Assembly: GCA_037127255.1 (NCBI GenBank)
Contig: JBANSL010000013.1
Span: 61,642,688 to 61,706,687 of the forward strand
Reading direction: 5' to 3'
Source: Persicaria tinctoria
Taxonomy: Eukaryota > Streptophyta > Magnoliopsida > Caryophyllales > Polygonaceae
Length of the DNA stretch: 64,000 nucleotides
This document shows positions 11,875 through 22,181 of this stretch, piece after piece. The notes under the pieces were generated by a model. It had not been told where the DNA came from and did not search any database. It saw only the letters and a program-made list of their open reading frames with translations. The stretch's first letter is position 1, and every line of letters starts with the position of its first letter. The translations under genes were made by a program, and so were the position numbers.

Positions 11875-12512
11875 ATCAGTGCACTTGAAAACATCTTTTT
11901 CGACAAAGCAAACCAAACTATAAGAGAGAAAGTCTTCTTTTTGTACAAATATGTCTTGATAATACCCATAGCAGAGAAAGTTACGTTATTACCATTGCAG
12001 TTGTTGCAACTGGTAACAAAAAAAACAACTCAATGTACCAAGTTAAAAGCTCTTTGAATTCTTATTTCGGTCATCTTATTAAAAATGTGCATTACAAATA
12101 TGTTGCAAAATAGAAAATCTGTCATTTCCCTTCATTTGAAATTTTGTAACTTCTTACCTATTAATTGTCGAAATGAGTAATATAACCGGCCTCTTGTTTT
12201 GAAACTCTTGATATAAAATATTGTAGTATTTAAATGTCAATCTAAATAAAATATAAAAGCATTAAAGATTATTGAAAATAAGATTAAAGTGATTAATATA
12301 CCTTTAATTTTCAAACATTTATAACATTTTACTCAGATATCGGATTAAAGTGTATTATATATCAAAACAAAGCTATCGACGATGAGATTATATATACGGG
12401 TTTTTTTCGGACGAGGCGTGGCCCCACATGCCCCCGTTTGAATCCGCCCTTGGGAATGGGGATCTCACTTTGCAAAAATAACCGAACTTTTATGAGATTT
12501 CCAAAAGTAACC
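11875..12512. repeat. Dispersed repeat, copy B
   Basis: Near-identical to 2440-3076 in the same orientation, including the GAATCCGCCCTTGGGAATGG block and the same right-hand breakpoint. The left breakpoint falls inside AT-rich sequence. Whether this is a transposed element or a local segmental duplication is not settled by the sequence. Confidence 0.75.
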
Positions 12513-13627
12513 TATTATGAACTTATGTACATGTGTTAGACATCACATAGTTCCCACTTGGAATCCATTTTCCATGAGAAAAGTAGAAAACTCTTATCAA
12601 TAAAATAAGGTCACAACGGCGAGTGAGAGTTAAGCCTTGTGAATCCTAACCGCGCCCATATATAATGAAGGTCAACCAACATATATATAACATATATGAG
12701 GAAGTAGCTAGATTGAAGAAGGGGAGATGAGATGACACAAAAGAGGGATCAGGACAGTGGAGGTTGGAGAGGCACCTAATAGGGTTGCACACTTTGGAGG
12801 GTGTTAAAAGAGATGTGTGTATCAGAAGGAGCAGGTGGTCTGTCTAGGGATTTCTGGCAAACACAATTGTACATATTTGCCTTTTATTCTTGTCATTTTG
12901 CTTTGCTTGTTACTTTGGGGCTTTATCTTGATGCACTCTGAAACCAGTCCAGTAGCAGGACATACATCAATGCAGAGGGACACTGCTCTATTCAACTGTA
13001 TTTCTCTGTTTCTGAGTTTCAAGAAGATGAGAGAGGCTACACCCCACCCAACCCCCCCATGTATATCAGTACATGTCTCCTCTCTTTTTTCCAAACCTAC
13101 CTAAGGTCCTACCTAGATGGTCAAAACTGCATTCAGTAGATAGTTTATTAGTTTCAAACTTTAAATGGTTGCAACTTGAGCGAATGTCCAAAATACCTAC
13201 TTTGAATGTTACAAATGTTTTTGCTAATTTTTATTCATAAGTTAATACTTTATTACAGTAATTAATTAATTGCTTGATTTCCATCTATAGATAATATAGA
13301 ATGGGGCCCGGAAATTTGTGGCCGCCTTTAAATTATGTGGTGCATGAACATCTTCACCAATTAAATTGGACCTACTTATATATAGTAGTTAATTAGGGGA
13401 AAACAAGCTACATATAGAGTAAAGACATTTGCTCATGATGTATGTTGTCCTATGGAAGTATTTTTTCTATATTCGTTCATTATGTATTATATATAGGCAT
13501 GCATCCGTTCAAATTTCATTTAAAATGGACCTGCATTAAAAGCAGTATACATCACCACCCACATGTGCGACAGTGAGGAATACACCTTCACAACAACAAA
13601 ATAATAATAATAATAATAAAATAGAGT
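12513..13627. other. Intergenic, no supported gene
   Basis: This contains a 95-codon plus-strand ORF (12817-13104) and an overlapping minus-strand ORF of similar size. Neither matches a family I recognise, and mutual overlap suggests chance. I also looked for conserved plant miRNA sequences and saw none. A short (ATA)n run lies at about 13602-13620. Confidence 0.35.
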
Positions 13628-13815
13628 CCAATCTCGTGGCCTAGTGATATGGATAAGGAGATTTTGAGTTCGATCTTTGTCTCCACCTCCCTCCTTGGAT
13701 AAAAATCTAAGCTTTGCCTCACTTCATACCAGTGAGTCCAATCGGTCAGCGCAAGCCGATTTACCTAGTATGTGGCTCCTGTCTACTGGGTTCCTCGTCG
13801 TCAAATAAAAAAAAG
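13628..13815 (+). mobile_element. tRNA-type SINE (copy 2)
   Basis: A-box GTGGCCTAGTGATATGG (13636-13652) and B-box GAGTTCGATCTTTGTC (from 13666) are at normal tRNA spacing. A body with CATACCAGTGAGTCCAATCGG and GCAAGCCGATTTACC follows, ending TCGTCAAAT plus an A tail (13807-13814). It shares blocks with the SINE at 11119-11353, so both belong to one family. No clean target duplication is visible. Confidence 0.75.
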
Positions 13816-14339
13816 TACATGCCGGAAGAAGGTGGGACGCATTTAAAATAAAATAGTTTTTATTTTAAAATTTATTAGACGTGTATTATTCTCGAGAATA
13901 TAACTAAATTCTAAAATAATTTGGGGTTTATTTGTTCCAAACCTATATGTTTTCCACGGGTTATTTATATTTATATATAAGCAAGAATGGAGCCAAAAAA
14001 AAATTAGCAGGGGCATGATTGTGTATATATATGGTGTCGTTTTAGATTAAAGTAGCATAAGGATCTCTCTATATATAATAATTATAAATTAAATGATGTT
14101 ATTTTAAGATAACATGATTTCGGTTTATGATAAAACTCTTGTATTTTTTCTCCATTAAAAATATAAATAAATATAAATAAATAAATTAAATAGTCGAAGA
14201 AAAGAAAACTAACAAAATAAGGATATAAAACGCTATAATAAACATTGGGTCAATATTTAACTTGTTGTATTCTTAACATGTATTATAGTGTATAACTAGA
14301 TATACAAAAAATAATAAACTTGCGTATAGCATCTTACCA
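13816..14339. other. AT-rich intergenic sequence
   Basis: No gene, RNA or repeat boundary recognised. Confidence 0.4.
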
Positions 14340-14632
14340 AATTATCAAAAATAAGTAATATAACCCATGTTTCGAAGCTCTCGAGAAGATTTATAATACT
14401 TGAATGTCAATTTAAGTCAAATATAAAAGTATTATAGTCTATTGAAATAAAATTAAAGTAATTAATACACCTACAATTTTCAAACATTGGTAACTTTTTA
14501 CGTACTCGGATGTCGGATTATGTCGTATATATATCAAAACGAATTTAACGACGAGGAGAATACACATAGATAATTTATCGGACGAGGGGAGGGGCACGTA
14601 CTCCCCCAAACCCCCTTGACTCCGCCTCTGTA
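14340..14632. repeat. Dispersed repeat, diverged copy C
   Basis: A diverged relative of the right half of copies A and B: AAGTAATATAACC, GAAGCTCTCG, GTCAATTTAAGTCAAATATAAAAG, and a GC-rich end CCCTTGACTCCGCCTCTG. In reverse the end reads CAGAGGCGGAGTCAAGGGGG, typical of plant hAT-type termini. This copy ends where a terminal repeat should end, which supports a transposable origin for the family. Confidence 0.55.
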
Positions 14633-15216
14633 TATAAGACAATTGTTGCTTATTATATAAATTAACGTGAAATATATTTGCACGTACAAATAGTATAGAT
14701 ATTTTCCAGATCAATTTAATTTAGTATATCTGCAAAACCCTTTGGTGGCTGATTGGATGCCTAATTTAAAAGATACTCCACAAATGGAAGAAGATCAATA
14801 CTCCGTATAGCTTTGTAGTTGTTTTATTTATTTTAACTATCTTTTTATAATATATGTCTTGACATTGAATAAGAATCTAAATTTGAAAAAAATTCCTATA
14901 AAAAAAGAGTGAATCTTAAAAATCTAATTTAAAATATAACTAAAGTATTTTAATTATGGAAATATTTTTTAAAATAAGAATCTTTTTCACTTTCATCATT
15001 TTTAAAATAAATTTGAGAATTCGTCTATTTTATTATTAAAAAAAAAATTAGTTTTGGGGATTAAACTCTATGCCGGTAGTATATAAATGAATAAATAAAA
15101 AGTGATTAAAACGAAGACATATTAATAGCTTGGAGGGCAAGGAAGAAGATCACGTGAATGAAGTGCTAGGTGTTATAGATTGAACAGTGAAGACATAATA
15201 ATATCCATATGCTGAC
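14633..15216. other. AT-rich intergenic sequence
   Basis: No gene seen. Confidence 0.4.
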
Positions 15217-15583
15217 TTAGGGTTCGTATGGGACGGAGTTAATAAACTGGCTAAAATTATAAACAGGGTAAAATTTATAAACTGTTGGTAAAAGTAGTTA
15301 AAAATTTATGAAAAAATATAAACTCCGTATGAGGTGAAAAACAGTTTATTTGTAAAAAGTGTAGTTTATTTTGTTATTATTAGGGGTATTATGGTATTTG
15401 CAAATCAAATAAACCACATAAACTTCAAATAAGCTTCCTCCAACAACTTTTTTTTAACACATAATTTTAACTGGTTATATAAGTTTTTGAGTATCCATAC
15501 ACCTTTTTAACCGGTTAAAAAAATAAACAGCTGATTCGACTTATTTTTTTAACTGTTTTTTTTGGTTACCATACATACCCTTA
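15217..15583. mobile_element. Tourist-like (Harbinger) MITE
   Basis: A 367-bp segment bounded by TTA at both ends, with imperfect inverted termini GGGTTCGTATGG and CCATACATACCC. It is AT-rich, non-coding and partly self-complementary (TTTAACCGGTTAAA and AACTG blocks). A TTA target duplication with GGG-type termini fits PIF/Harbinger-derived Tourist MITEs. Confidence 0.6.
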
Positions 15584-16207
15584 CACACGTACGTACGCAC
15601 TCATTTATGGTTGCAGACTTGCAGTTGTATTCTTGCCCAACCAAACCCATTACTTTAAAATCACACATTTACAAAAACCCGGGGGAAATTCAAATCTTAC
15701 CATTATTGATTTATTTCTAATGAGTTAGAAGGCAAATAGCTAGGAAGTCACTAATGTTTGTATTTCCTCTTGATGATTGTTGTGGTATTAAGTCTTGTTG
15801 TTACATGATAGCTCATCCATCTGTTATTTTTTATGTCTGGTACTTCGAATTCTTCCCTTTATAAAAAAAAAAAAGACAAATAGGCAACAATCTATGCCGT
15901 TGTCTGTCTTTTTTTTCTTCTCTTTTTTTTTTTTCCATGTTTGGACGTCATGAAATATTGTCATTTATATGTCTCATATGTCATAGGATTGATGTGTTGT
16001 ACGTATATGCAAATCGAGTTACTATGATTCCATGAATAAGGGATTGGCGGGAATTATGTTTTCTAGGATCAAATAACACGATATATAGAAAGTTATGCAT
16101 CAAATTTAGTGGGTATATCAAGAGGTCGTGATTGATTATGAGGAGACATTCTCTCATGTTGTTCGAAGTACTACAATTCATGTACTAATTTCTTAATTGG
16201 TTGTTAC
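15584..16207. other. Intergenic, no gene seen
   Basis: Mixed AT-rich sequence with T- and A-runs. No ORF with family features. Confidence 0.35.
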
Positions 16208-16850
16208 ACATGACTGGGAAATGCATCAATTGGATGTCGATCAATAATGTGTTTTTTCATGGTGAATTGCTGGAAGAAGTTTATCTGATCACGCCGCCTG
16301 GGATTGTGAGTGCTTAGTGAAAGTTTGAAAACTTCGCACGTCCTTGTATGGCTTGAAGTAGGCGTTGCTCACTTCCACACTCCAGACTTTCGATTTCTTT
16401 ATGTTCAAATGATCACTCCCATTACAGTTTACGTGGATAATATCCTTGAAACTAGGAAGGATCATTCAATGATTTTACATCGATCTAAAGGTCACTTTGG
16501 ACACTCTTTTCAGTATTAAGGATCTGGGCAAGCTAAATTTCTTTCTTGGAATGAAGTCATATGTCTTGGAGGTACTCTGATTCTTCATCAATGCAAATTT
16601 GCTCAAGAATTGGTTTCTGATGCGAAGATTGATGATCTCTCTGCATGTATTACTCCATCACCTCTCAATTTCAAGTTGGGCCTTCACAATACGTAATGGT
16701 GTTCCTCTTCCCGATCCTACCAAAAACAGAGCAATCTTGAGGCCCTTCGTCATTTAGTTCAATATGTTAAAGGCACTCTGAGTTATGGTCATCGTTTGAA
16801 TTTTGAAAATGAAGCAGTTTTAAGTTTCTACGTAGTATTATTTCAAGTTA
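16208..16850 (+). pseudogene. Ty1/copia reverse transcriptase fragment, heavily decayed
   Basis: RT landmarks survive across several frames: a QLDV...FFHGELLEEVYL block at about 16228-16287, TSLYGLK near 16340, VYVDNI (from YVDDI) near 16430, then GSGQAKFLS near 16525 and LILHQCKFAQELV near 16585. The tail GYVKGTLSYG-like text near 16760 leads into the pre-RNase H region. Many stops and frameshifts show long decay. The fragment ends at the MITE that follows. Confidence 0.7.
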
Positions 16851-16860
16851 TATAATCTCA

Positions 16861-17100
16861 TACTACCTCCGTTCCATAATACATGGGCTTTTCCTTTTTG
16901 ACACGTTTTTTAAGGAGCGAAAAACTTTATGAAATATTATTTTTTTTAATCAAATTTTTTATATCATTTGATACTTATTACTAATAAGTATCAAATTATA
17001 TAAAAAAATTAATTAAAAAAATAATATTTCATACAGTTTTTCACTCCTTAAAAAGCGTGCCGAAAACTAAAAACCCATGTATTTTGGAACGGAGGGAGTA
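16861..17100. mobile_element. Stowaway-like MITE (copy 1)
   Basis: 240 bp running from TACTACCTCCGTTCC to GGAACGGAGGGAGTA, i.e. TA dinucleotides around inverted CTCCCTCCGT-type ends, the Tc1/mariner Stowaway hallmark. The interior is a long AT-rich inverted repeat. It is a sibling of 54127-54356. Confidence 0.85.
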
Positions 17101-17856
17101 TTTTTAAATTTCTTTTGTTAAGAAAATAAAATTAAAAAAGCTAGACAATCTGGATTGCCATAAGTCCAGTTGGGTTGTTGCTGCCAAAGAAGTGGATCAA
17201 CAAGTGCACATCCATAGTCATGGACAAAAAATCCCACCAAACTAATAAATTGAAATATCAAAAAAGAAGTAGATGGTCAGAATTTGTGGAGGAAATTCAT
17301 AATACATTAGTGTAGTGTAGTGTATGTAGTAGAACCCCATCACACAAGCAAAACCTTTGAGACTTTTCCAATTTGCAATTCAACACATCATCATCACCCA
17401 TCATCACCATTACTCACATTATTTTATTTTATTTTATATATAACTCCACAGTCACCAAACACAACACAACACAACACACAAGTAAAGCACCACGAAATTT
17501 TCCAAGTTTCCCATCATAATAATAATAATCATAATTAACAATTTACTAATACCCAAATTACTACTCACTACTGTAGAAAGTAGTACAGTAGTTATTAGCC
17601 TTCACTAATCACCTTATATACAAATGGATCAAAATTCATGACTTGCTAATAATTCACCCTTTACTAATTAATTTACCGCCCCCACCCACTTGCAACTTGC
17701 CTAATTCACTACGGAGTAAACAAAAAGTACTGAATTCCTTGCTCAATTGGAAAAAAATAAAAAATAAGGGTTACCCTGCACAGTGCACACCCCCAAATTC
17801 CCAAAATTGGATCTTTCATCCTGATAGCATTCCAATTCAGTAGAAAAAATCAAATC
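17101..17856. other. Downstream flank of the CRF gene
   Basis: AT-rich with CACAACACAACAC and TCATCATCACC runs. It lies 3' of the CRF gene and may hold its 3' UTR and poly(A) site. Short ORFs here are not supported. Confidence 0.4.
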
Positions 17857-18762
17857 TCACTCCATTAAAATGTCACACTTGGGGTTGAGAATTCCAAACT
17901 GGTCGTCCAAGGCATCGGAGAAGTCGTCAAAATCATCGAAAACGACGTCGGTTTGGCTTGTGCTCCCAAAGAAGAACATCGTTTTGGCACACTCAAATCC
18001 TCCAGTGGACACGTCACTACCACCTATGATCCAGGGGTCGTCGAAGATCAGCCCCTCGTCTTCTTTTCCACCAAGAAAACACCCCTCCCCGGCGGGTCTC
18101 CGGCACCCGATCTCACCCCACTCCACCGGTTTCCAAGTCTCCTGATTCTCCGGCAACTGGAACCTCAATACAGATGTTGGAGAGCAGAGTATGGGGCTGT
18201 TGCTCCCTGACTCCCCCTCCTCTTCCTCCCTGTCCGTTTCGCCGCTCGTAGCCGGGAAATCAACAGCCACTGGAGGAGGCGGAGGCGGAGGGGGAGGTGG
18301 ATGGACGAAATTGGTGAGAGCGCGAGGGCCCCTGAGTCTGATGGCGGCAGAGTCGTAGACCACGGCGGCTTCCTCAGCGGTGTCGAAAGTCCCAAGCCAA
18401 ATCCTCCCCTTCTTCAACGGATCCCTAATTTCGGCCGCCCACCGGCCCCACTTCCGCTGCCTCACTCCCCTGTACTTCCTCTCCCCCTCCGTTCCCCTCT
18501 TCTGCTCAGTGATTTGCGGCCTCCGGCGGTCGATTTTGGCCCGATCCATCTTCTCGATCCTGATCTCGGTGACGTGCCTCCTCACCCCCGTCGGGCGACA
18601 GCGTTGGTGGCCGTCTTCGTCCTCGCTGGAGGAATCAGTAGCGTCGAAGTCAGTAACGAAAACACGGATGAGCCTTGGTGTGGAAGGCGCCGAACGCTTA
18701 GCAGTGGTGGTGCTCCGGTGATCGTAGTAGTTAAAGGAATGAAATTTATTCCGATCCTCCAT
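17857..18762 (-). CDS. CRF: AP2/ERF transcription factor, cytokinin response factor (CRF) clade
   Basis: An intronless 301-residue protein, the usual size and structure for this clade. An N-terminal CRF domain (about residues 30-66: [20 protein letters not shown], then [11 protein letters not shown]) is followed by one AP2/ERF DNA-binding domain (about 96-152: [19 protein letters not shown] ... RGPRALTNF). Next come ten prolines (155-164), an acidic stretch (178-184), and SPTSVL at 194-199, the putative MAP-kinase motif typical of CRFs. The C terminus is acidic and rich in Phe and Asp (about 275-290), like an activation domain. It should act in the nucleus on GCC-box-type promoters, downstream of cytokinin or stress signalling (family knowledge). 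The ATG at 18760-18762 begins MEDRNKF; no upstream in-frame ATG competes. The gene is intact; the exact orthologue is not resolved. Confidence 0.95.
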   Translation of the reverse strand: MEDRNKFHSFNYYDHRSTTTAKRSAPSTPRLIRVFVTDFDATDSSSEDEDGHQRCRPTGVRRHVTEIRIEKMDRAKIDRRRPQITEQKRGTEGERKYRGVRQRKWGRWAAEIRDPLKKGRIWLGTFDTAEEAAVVYDSAAIRLRGPRALTNFVHPPPPPPPPPPVAVDFPATSGETDREEEEGESGSNSPILCSPTSVLRFQLPENQETWKPVEWGEIGCRRPAGEGCFLGGKEDEGLIFDDPWIIGGSDVSTGGFECAKTMFFFGSTSQTDVVFDDFDDFSDALDDQFGILNPKCDILME

Positions 18763-18946
18763 TTTCTGAGGGGAAAGAGTATACTCAGTTGTTGTTGTTG
18801 TTGGTTTGGGTTAGAGAGAGTGAAAGAGAAAGAGAGATGAATTGAGAGAGTGAGGAGAGAAAACTGAAAGGCGGAATGCAAGCAGATGAAGAGGGAAGAC
18901 GAGACGGACTTGTAAAACGTGAAGAATGAGCTGATTCTTAGGATCC

Positions 18947-18955
18947 CTTTTTATA
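18947..18955 (-). promoter_or_regulatory. Probable TATA box of the CRF gene
   Basis: TATAAAAAG on the minus strand, about 185 bp upstream of the CRF start codon. A leader rich in CT and CAACAA motifs lies between. Position and sequence fit a plant TATA box; the transcription start is inferred. Confidence 0.6.
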
Positions 18956-18999
18956 CTCCCCCAACTTGTTTAATTAGATACCCCCATTTCTTTGGATTT

Positions 19000-19614
19000 T
19001 CTTTTTTTTTTTAAATATCATCACTGATTCTTTTTTTTTAAAAGTTTTATATATGTTTTTTTATGATAAAAAATGTGAAATATAATTTTTTTAAATAAAA
19101 TCTTATAATTTTTAATAATTATGAAATCATAAAAAATATTTTATATAATTTTTTATCAAAATGAAAGAGTTATAAAGAAAAAGGAAGTAAGATTTAAATA
19201 ATTTTGATTAGTGGGCTAATATTACTCCACCGAAGCGTTTAATAATTACTACAAAGGGAAAAAAAAGAAAAAAAAAAAAAAAGAAAAAAAGAAGAAGAAG
19301 AAGAAAGGTTTGCTTGGGGGCAAAGGAGGGAGATGTGGAAAATGAGTTACGGTACATACGGAGTATTTTTTTTAAAAAATTTTGGGAGATTGAAGTAAAA
19401 CCCCGTATTGAAAATGGGAAAGGGAAAGAGGGGATTTCGGAGAGAGAGAATATTGACCGTCGGATTGAGTCAACAATTTGCCGCGTATCCCTGTGTCGTA
19501 TAAGGATTCCTTGATTCCCAAGTTCTTTTTTTTTTTTTTCCTTTTAAATTTTTTTCTTTTCAAGTTACAAATAGTCCTTGACCTTTTAAATTTTTTTCCT
19601 TTTAAATTTTCAAG
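19000..19614. other. Upstream region of the CRF gene, AT-rich
   Basis: Likely distal promoter and intergenic DNA. It holds A-rich and GAA-rich runs at about 19258-19305. Near 19560, CAAGTTACAAATAGTCCTTG foreshadows the inverted-repeat element that follows. No gene seen. Confidence 0.4.
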
Positions 19615-20427
19615 TTACATTTTTGGTCCCTAACCTTTATTACTTGTTTCACTTTAGTCCCCAACATTTGAAACGTTTCAAAATAGTCTTTGACCTTTCT
19701 ATTTCGTTTCATTTTAGTCCCTAACCTTTCAAAGGTTGTAAAATAGTCCATAACCTTACATTTTTTATTCGTTTTAGTCCTTGATATCAAAACATCATTT
19801 GAAATAATTATAAAAAAACCACCCTAAAGTTATCATAATTTAAATAAAATCATTCATACAAAGAAAAATTATAAAAAATCATCTAACTCTATAATTTTAA
19901 TTTTGAAAAATACTCGAACTATTTTACTATTTATCATAAGAGCATATTATATAAAAGTTATTCATAATTTTTTTTTCCACAAAACCTCTCATAAAATTTA
20001 TAGATCTTGTAATTAATTTGAGAGATGGTGGGATATGTTTTTTTTTTTCTTATTTACCAATACATAGATCCAATATATGTGTATTAATCCATTAAAATAA
20101 TGAATTTGAATAATAAAAGAGATCTTTTTTAAAAAAAAATCATAAAGTTGGATATTTATTTTATAATTATTCTTTATATGGGTAATTTACTCATTTATAT
20201 ACATTATGATAACTTTAGGGTAATTTTTTATAATTATTTCAAATAATGTTTTAATATCAGGGACTAAAACGAATAAAAAATGTAAAGTTGAGGACTATTT
20301 TACAACCTTTAAAAGGTTAGGGACTAAAATAAAACGAAATAGAAAGGTTAAGGACTATTTTAAAACGTTTCAAAGGTTGGGGACTAAAGTGAAACAAGTG
20401 ATAAAGGTTAGGGACCAAAAATGTAAT
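19615..20427. mobile_element. Large inverted-repeat (foldback) element
   Basis: Two arms of about 200-240 bp are mirror images: the left starts TTACATTTTTGGTCCCTAAC and the right ends GGACCAAAAATGTAA. Both carry spaced GGGACTAAA/TAGTCCC units and AAACGTTTCAAA and TCGTTTTAGTCC blocks. The centre is AT-rich and has no ORF. Long TIRs without coding capacity suggest a Mutator-like or other foldback MITE, but I cannot fix a target duplication. Confidence 0.65.
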
Positions 20428-20582
20428 TCACCATAATTTTCTTTTATTAAGATCTTCAAGTTACAAATATGATTATGGTTCAAATTACCCGCGGGGGGTT
20501 TGGTAGTTTAAAAGGTTTATACATATTGTATATAATAATTTTTTATAAAACAATTTTTTTTTAAAACCTCCATATAAACCTA

Positions 20583-20684
20583 CTTTTTTTTTTTACGGTA
20601 GGAAAACAATCAGAGTTATTACAAAACATGTAAACGCGCTCTAAAATTATCTTGACGGATGATGGTACAAAGACCCCTATTAAA
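20583..20684 (-). pseudogene. 3' end of a LINE, split from its body by the transposon nest
   Basis: On the minus strand this reads as the last few dozen codons of a LINE ORF2 (ending RARLHVL-stop), a short 3' UTR and an 11-A tail (plus-strand T run at 20584-20594). Immediately outside is ATATAAACCTA (20572-20582), repeated exactly at 41034-41044 beyond the other LINE piece. The RNase H frame at 40715-41033 continues into this piece if the 20-kb insert is removed. The element is 5'-truncated, as usual for LINEs. Confidence 0.75.
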
Positions 20685-20911
20685 TGATACGAGAATATAT
20701 AATAGGTGATGTGATTCATGGTTTGTAAGGTGCAAAGACACCACACATCACCACAACCACAAGTTGATCTCGGTTGATCACTAAGGAACTGGAGGGGTAT
20801 TTTGATCTTTTCAGTTTGGGTTGTTGGTTGCAACAGAATAAAAGCCAGCTAGTTTTTCGAATGTAACAAACCAAAATAGTTCTCCATATTGAATTGAGTT
20901 GAATTTGTTCA
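20685..20911 (+). repeat. 5' LTR of copia element A
   Basis: This matches the split 3' LTR (GCAAAGACACCACACATCACC, TTGGTTGCAACAGAATAAAA, AATGTAACAAACCAAAAT). It ends GTTCA, followed in the uninterrupted order by AATGGTATCAGAGC. It lacks two blocks present in the 3' LTR. Confidence 0.8.
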
Positions 20912-20915
20912 AATG

Positions 20916-22127
20916 TGATAGCTCCCTTACTTTTCCTTGATAAAATACATTTGCTATAATACTAATCTTTGCAGGATTGATAAAAGACAAAAGTATAAGG
21001 TATTATAGCTTATACAAATTGGATATATTGTTTTTGCAGATTATTTATTTTCGGACTAATAATTAAAGGTTAAGTTAATTTGTGTTAAATCTATTCTATA
21101 TCTTTTATTAACACAATATCTTTTTGGTATAGAATTTTTGGTTAAAGATAAATTAGAAAAAGATTTTGTGTTAGGTTAGAATTAACTTTGCAGGTGGTTT
21201 GAATTTAAATTGGAGATAATTTAAATTCGGCAATCCAAAGATCTCGGCAAGCATATCTCAACAACAAGATATCGGCTAGAAGATCACAACAACTATAATT
21301 CAAAGTTTCATAAATAAAGACCAATATCTTCGAGAAGACCCCACACATATTTCACCAGCGATATCTTGGTGATATCCCCAGTAAATCAAAGTTTAAAAAG
21401 ACGTTTTAACTGATCGAGATTTGGGGATCAAAATCAGCAGAACATTCAGAGCTCTTGGTTATAAGAAGAGAAGGAACAAACAATTCATCGACACAACTTC
21501 ACCTAGCCTTCTCTGCGAATCAAGAGCTCTTAAGTTTCCATCGCCATTGCTGATTTGTTTTTCTTTCTTTCTCTCTATTTTGTATTCGATCTATTGCTTT
21601 CGAGAGTTAGGAAGTTTTAAGCTTCATAGTATAAGTTAATTACTGTTATACTAAGAGTATTATATACTCAAACGTATCACACTTCGGTGTGACAAAGGGG
21701 ACTTTTATTTCTCAGTATCTTGGGTTGACTAGATAGAAGCGAGGTAGGCTTCGGGTTATAGAAGAGAGGAAGTTCTTCTAGGTTGTATCTAAGACTAATA
21801 AGGAAAGAGGAATAAAAGTTGTTGAATCCTACGGGTTGGATAACCCTAGGCGGGGACGTAGGCTGGTTAAGATCCGAACCTCGTTAACAAGTCAAGTGTT
21901 ATTTATTTATCTGTTAAGTTTTTTAACGTTTTAATTGCTGCAGAGAATTCAAGACACAAAAGGTTCAGTTCAAGACTTTGAGATTGAGTTCAAGGCCTTG
22001 AGAATCGATATCAAGCTCTTGATATTGCTGGTTCTTGAGACTTTGCGAAAAGCGCTCATACTCTATTCAACCCCCTTCTAGAGTATTTGTTTATTATTGT
22101 TATTTACTTTAAGTAATCGATTCTTCA
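20916..22127 (+). repeat. 5' LTR of the Sirevirus-like element
   Basis: Starts TGATAGCTCCC and ends GATTCTTCA, with the PBS 3 bp downstream. The 72-codon ORFs found at the same place in both LTRs are LTR sequence and not genes. Confidence 0.95.
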
Positions 22128-22129
22128 AT

Positions 22130-22141
22130 TGGTATCAGAGC
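22130..22141 (+). promoter_or_regulatory. Primer-binding site (initiator tRNA-Met)
   Basis: TGGTATCAGAGC, complementary to the 3' end of plant initiator tRNA-Met, as is standard for copia elements. Confidence 0.95.
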
Positions 22142-22181
22142 TTAACTCACCTATTTGATTTAATAATCTGTGAGATCGATC

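Noticed and set aside
12817..13104. 95-codon ORF with a hydrophobic segment
   Set aside because: No family features, an antisense ORF of nearly equal length, and no promoter or splice context.
12660..13130. Possible miRNA precursor
   Set aside because: I compared it with the conserved plant miRNA sequences I know and saw no match; no convincing hairpin arms.
17870..18840. Plus-strand ORFs of 85-179 codons over the CRF gene
   Set aside because: Antisense shadows of the CRF coding sequence.
21421..21639. 72-codon ORF repeated at 29361-29579
   Set aside because: It is LTR sequence of the Sirevirus-like element; the repetition reflects the two LTRs, not gene conservation.
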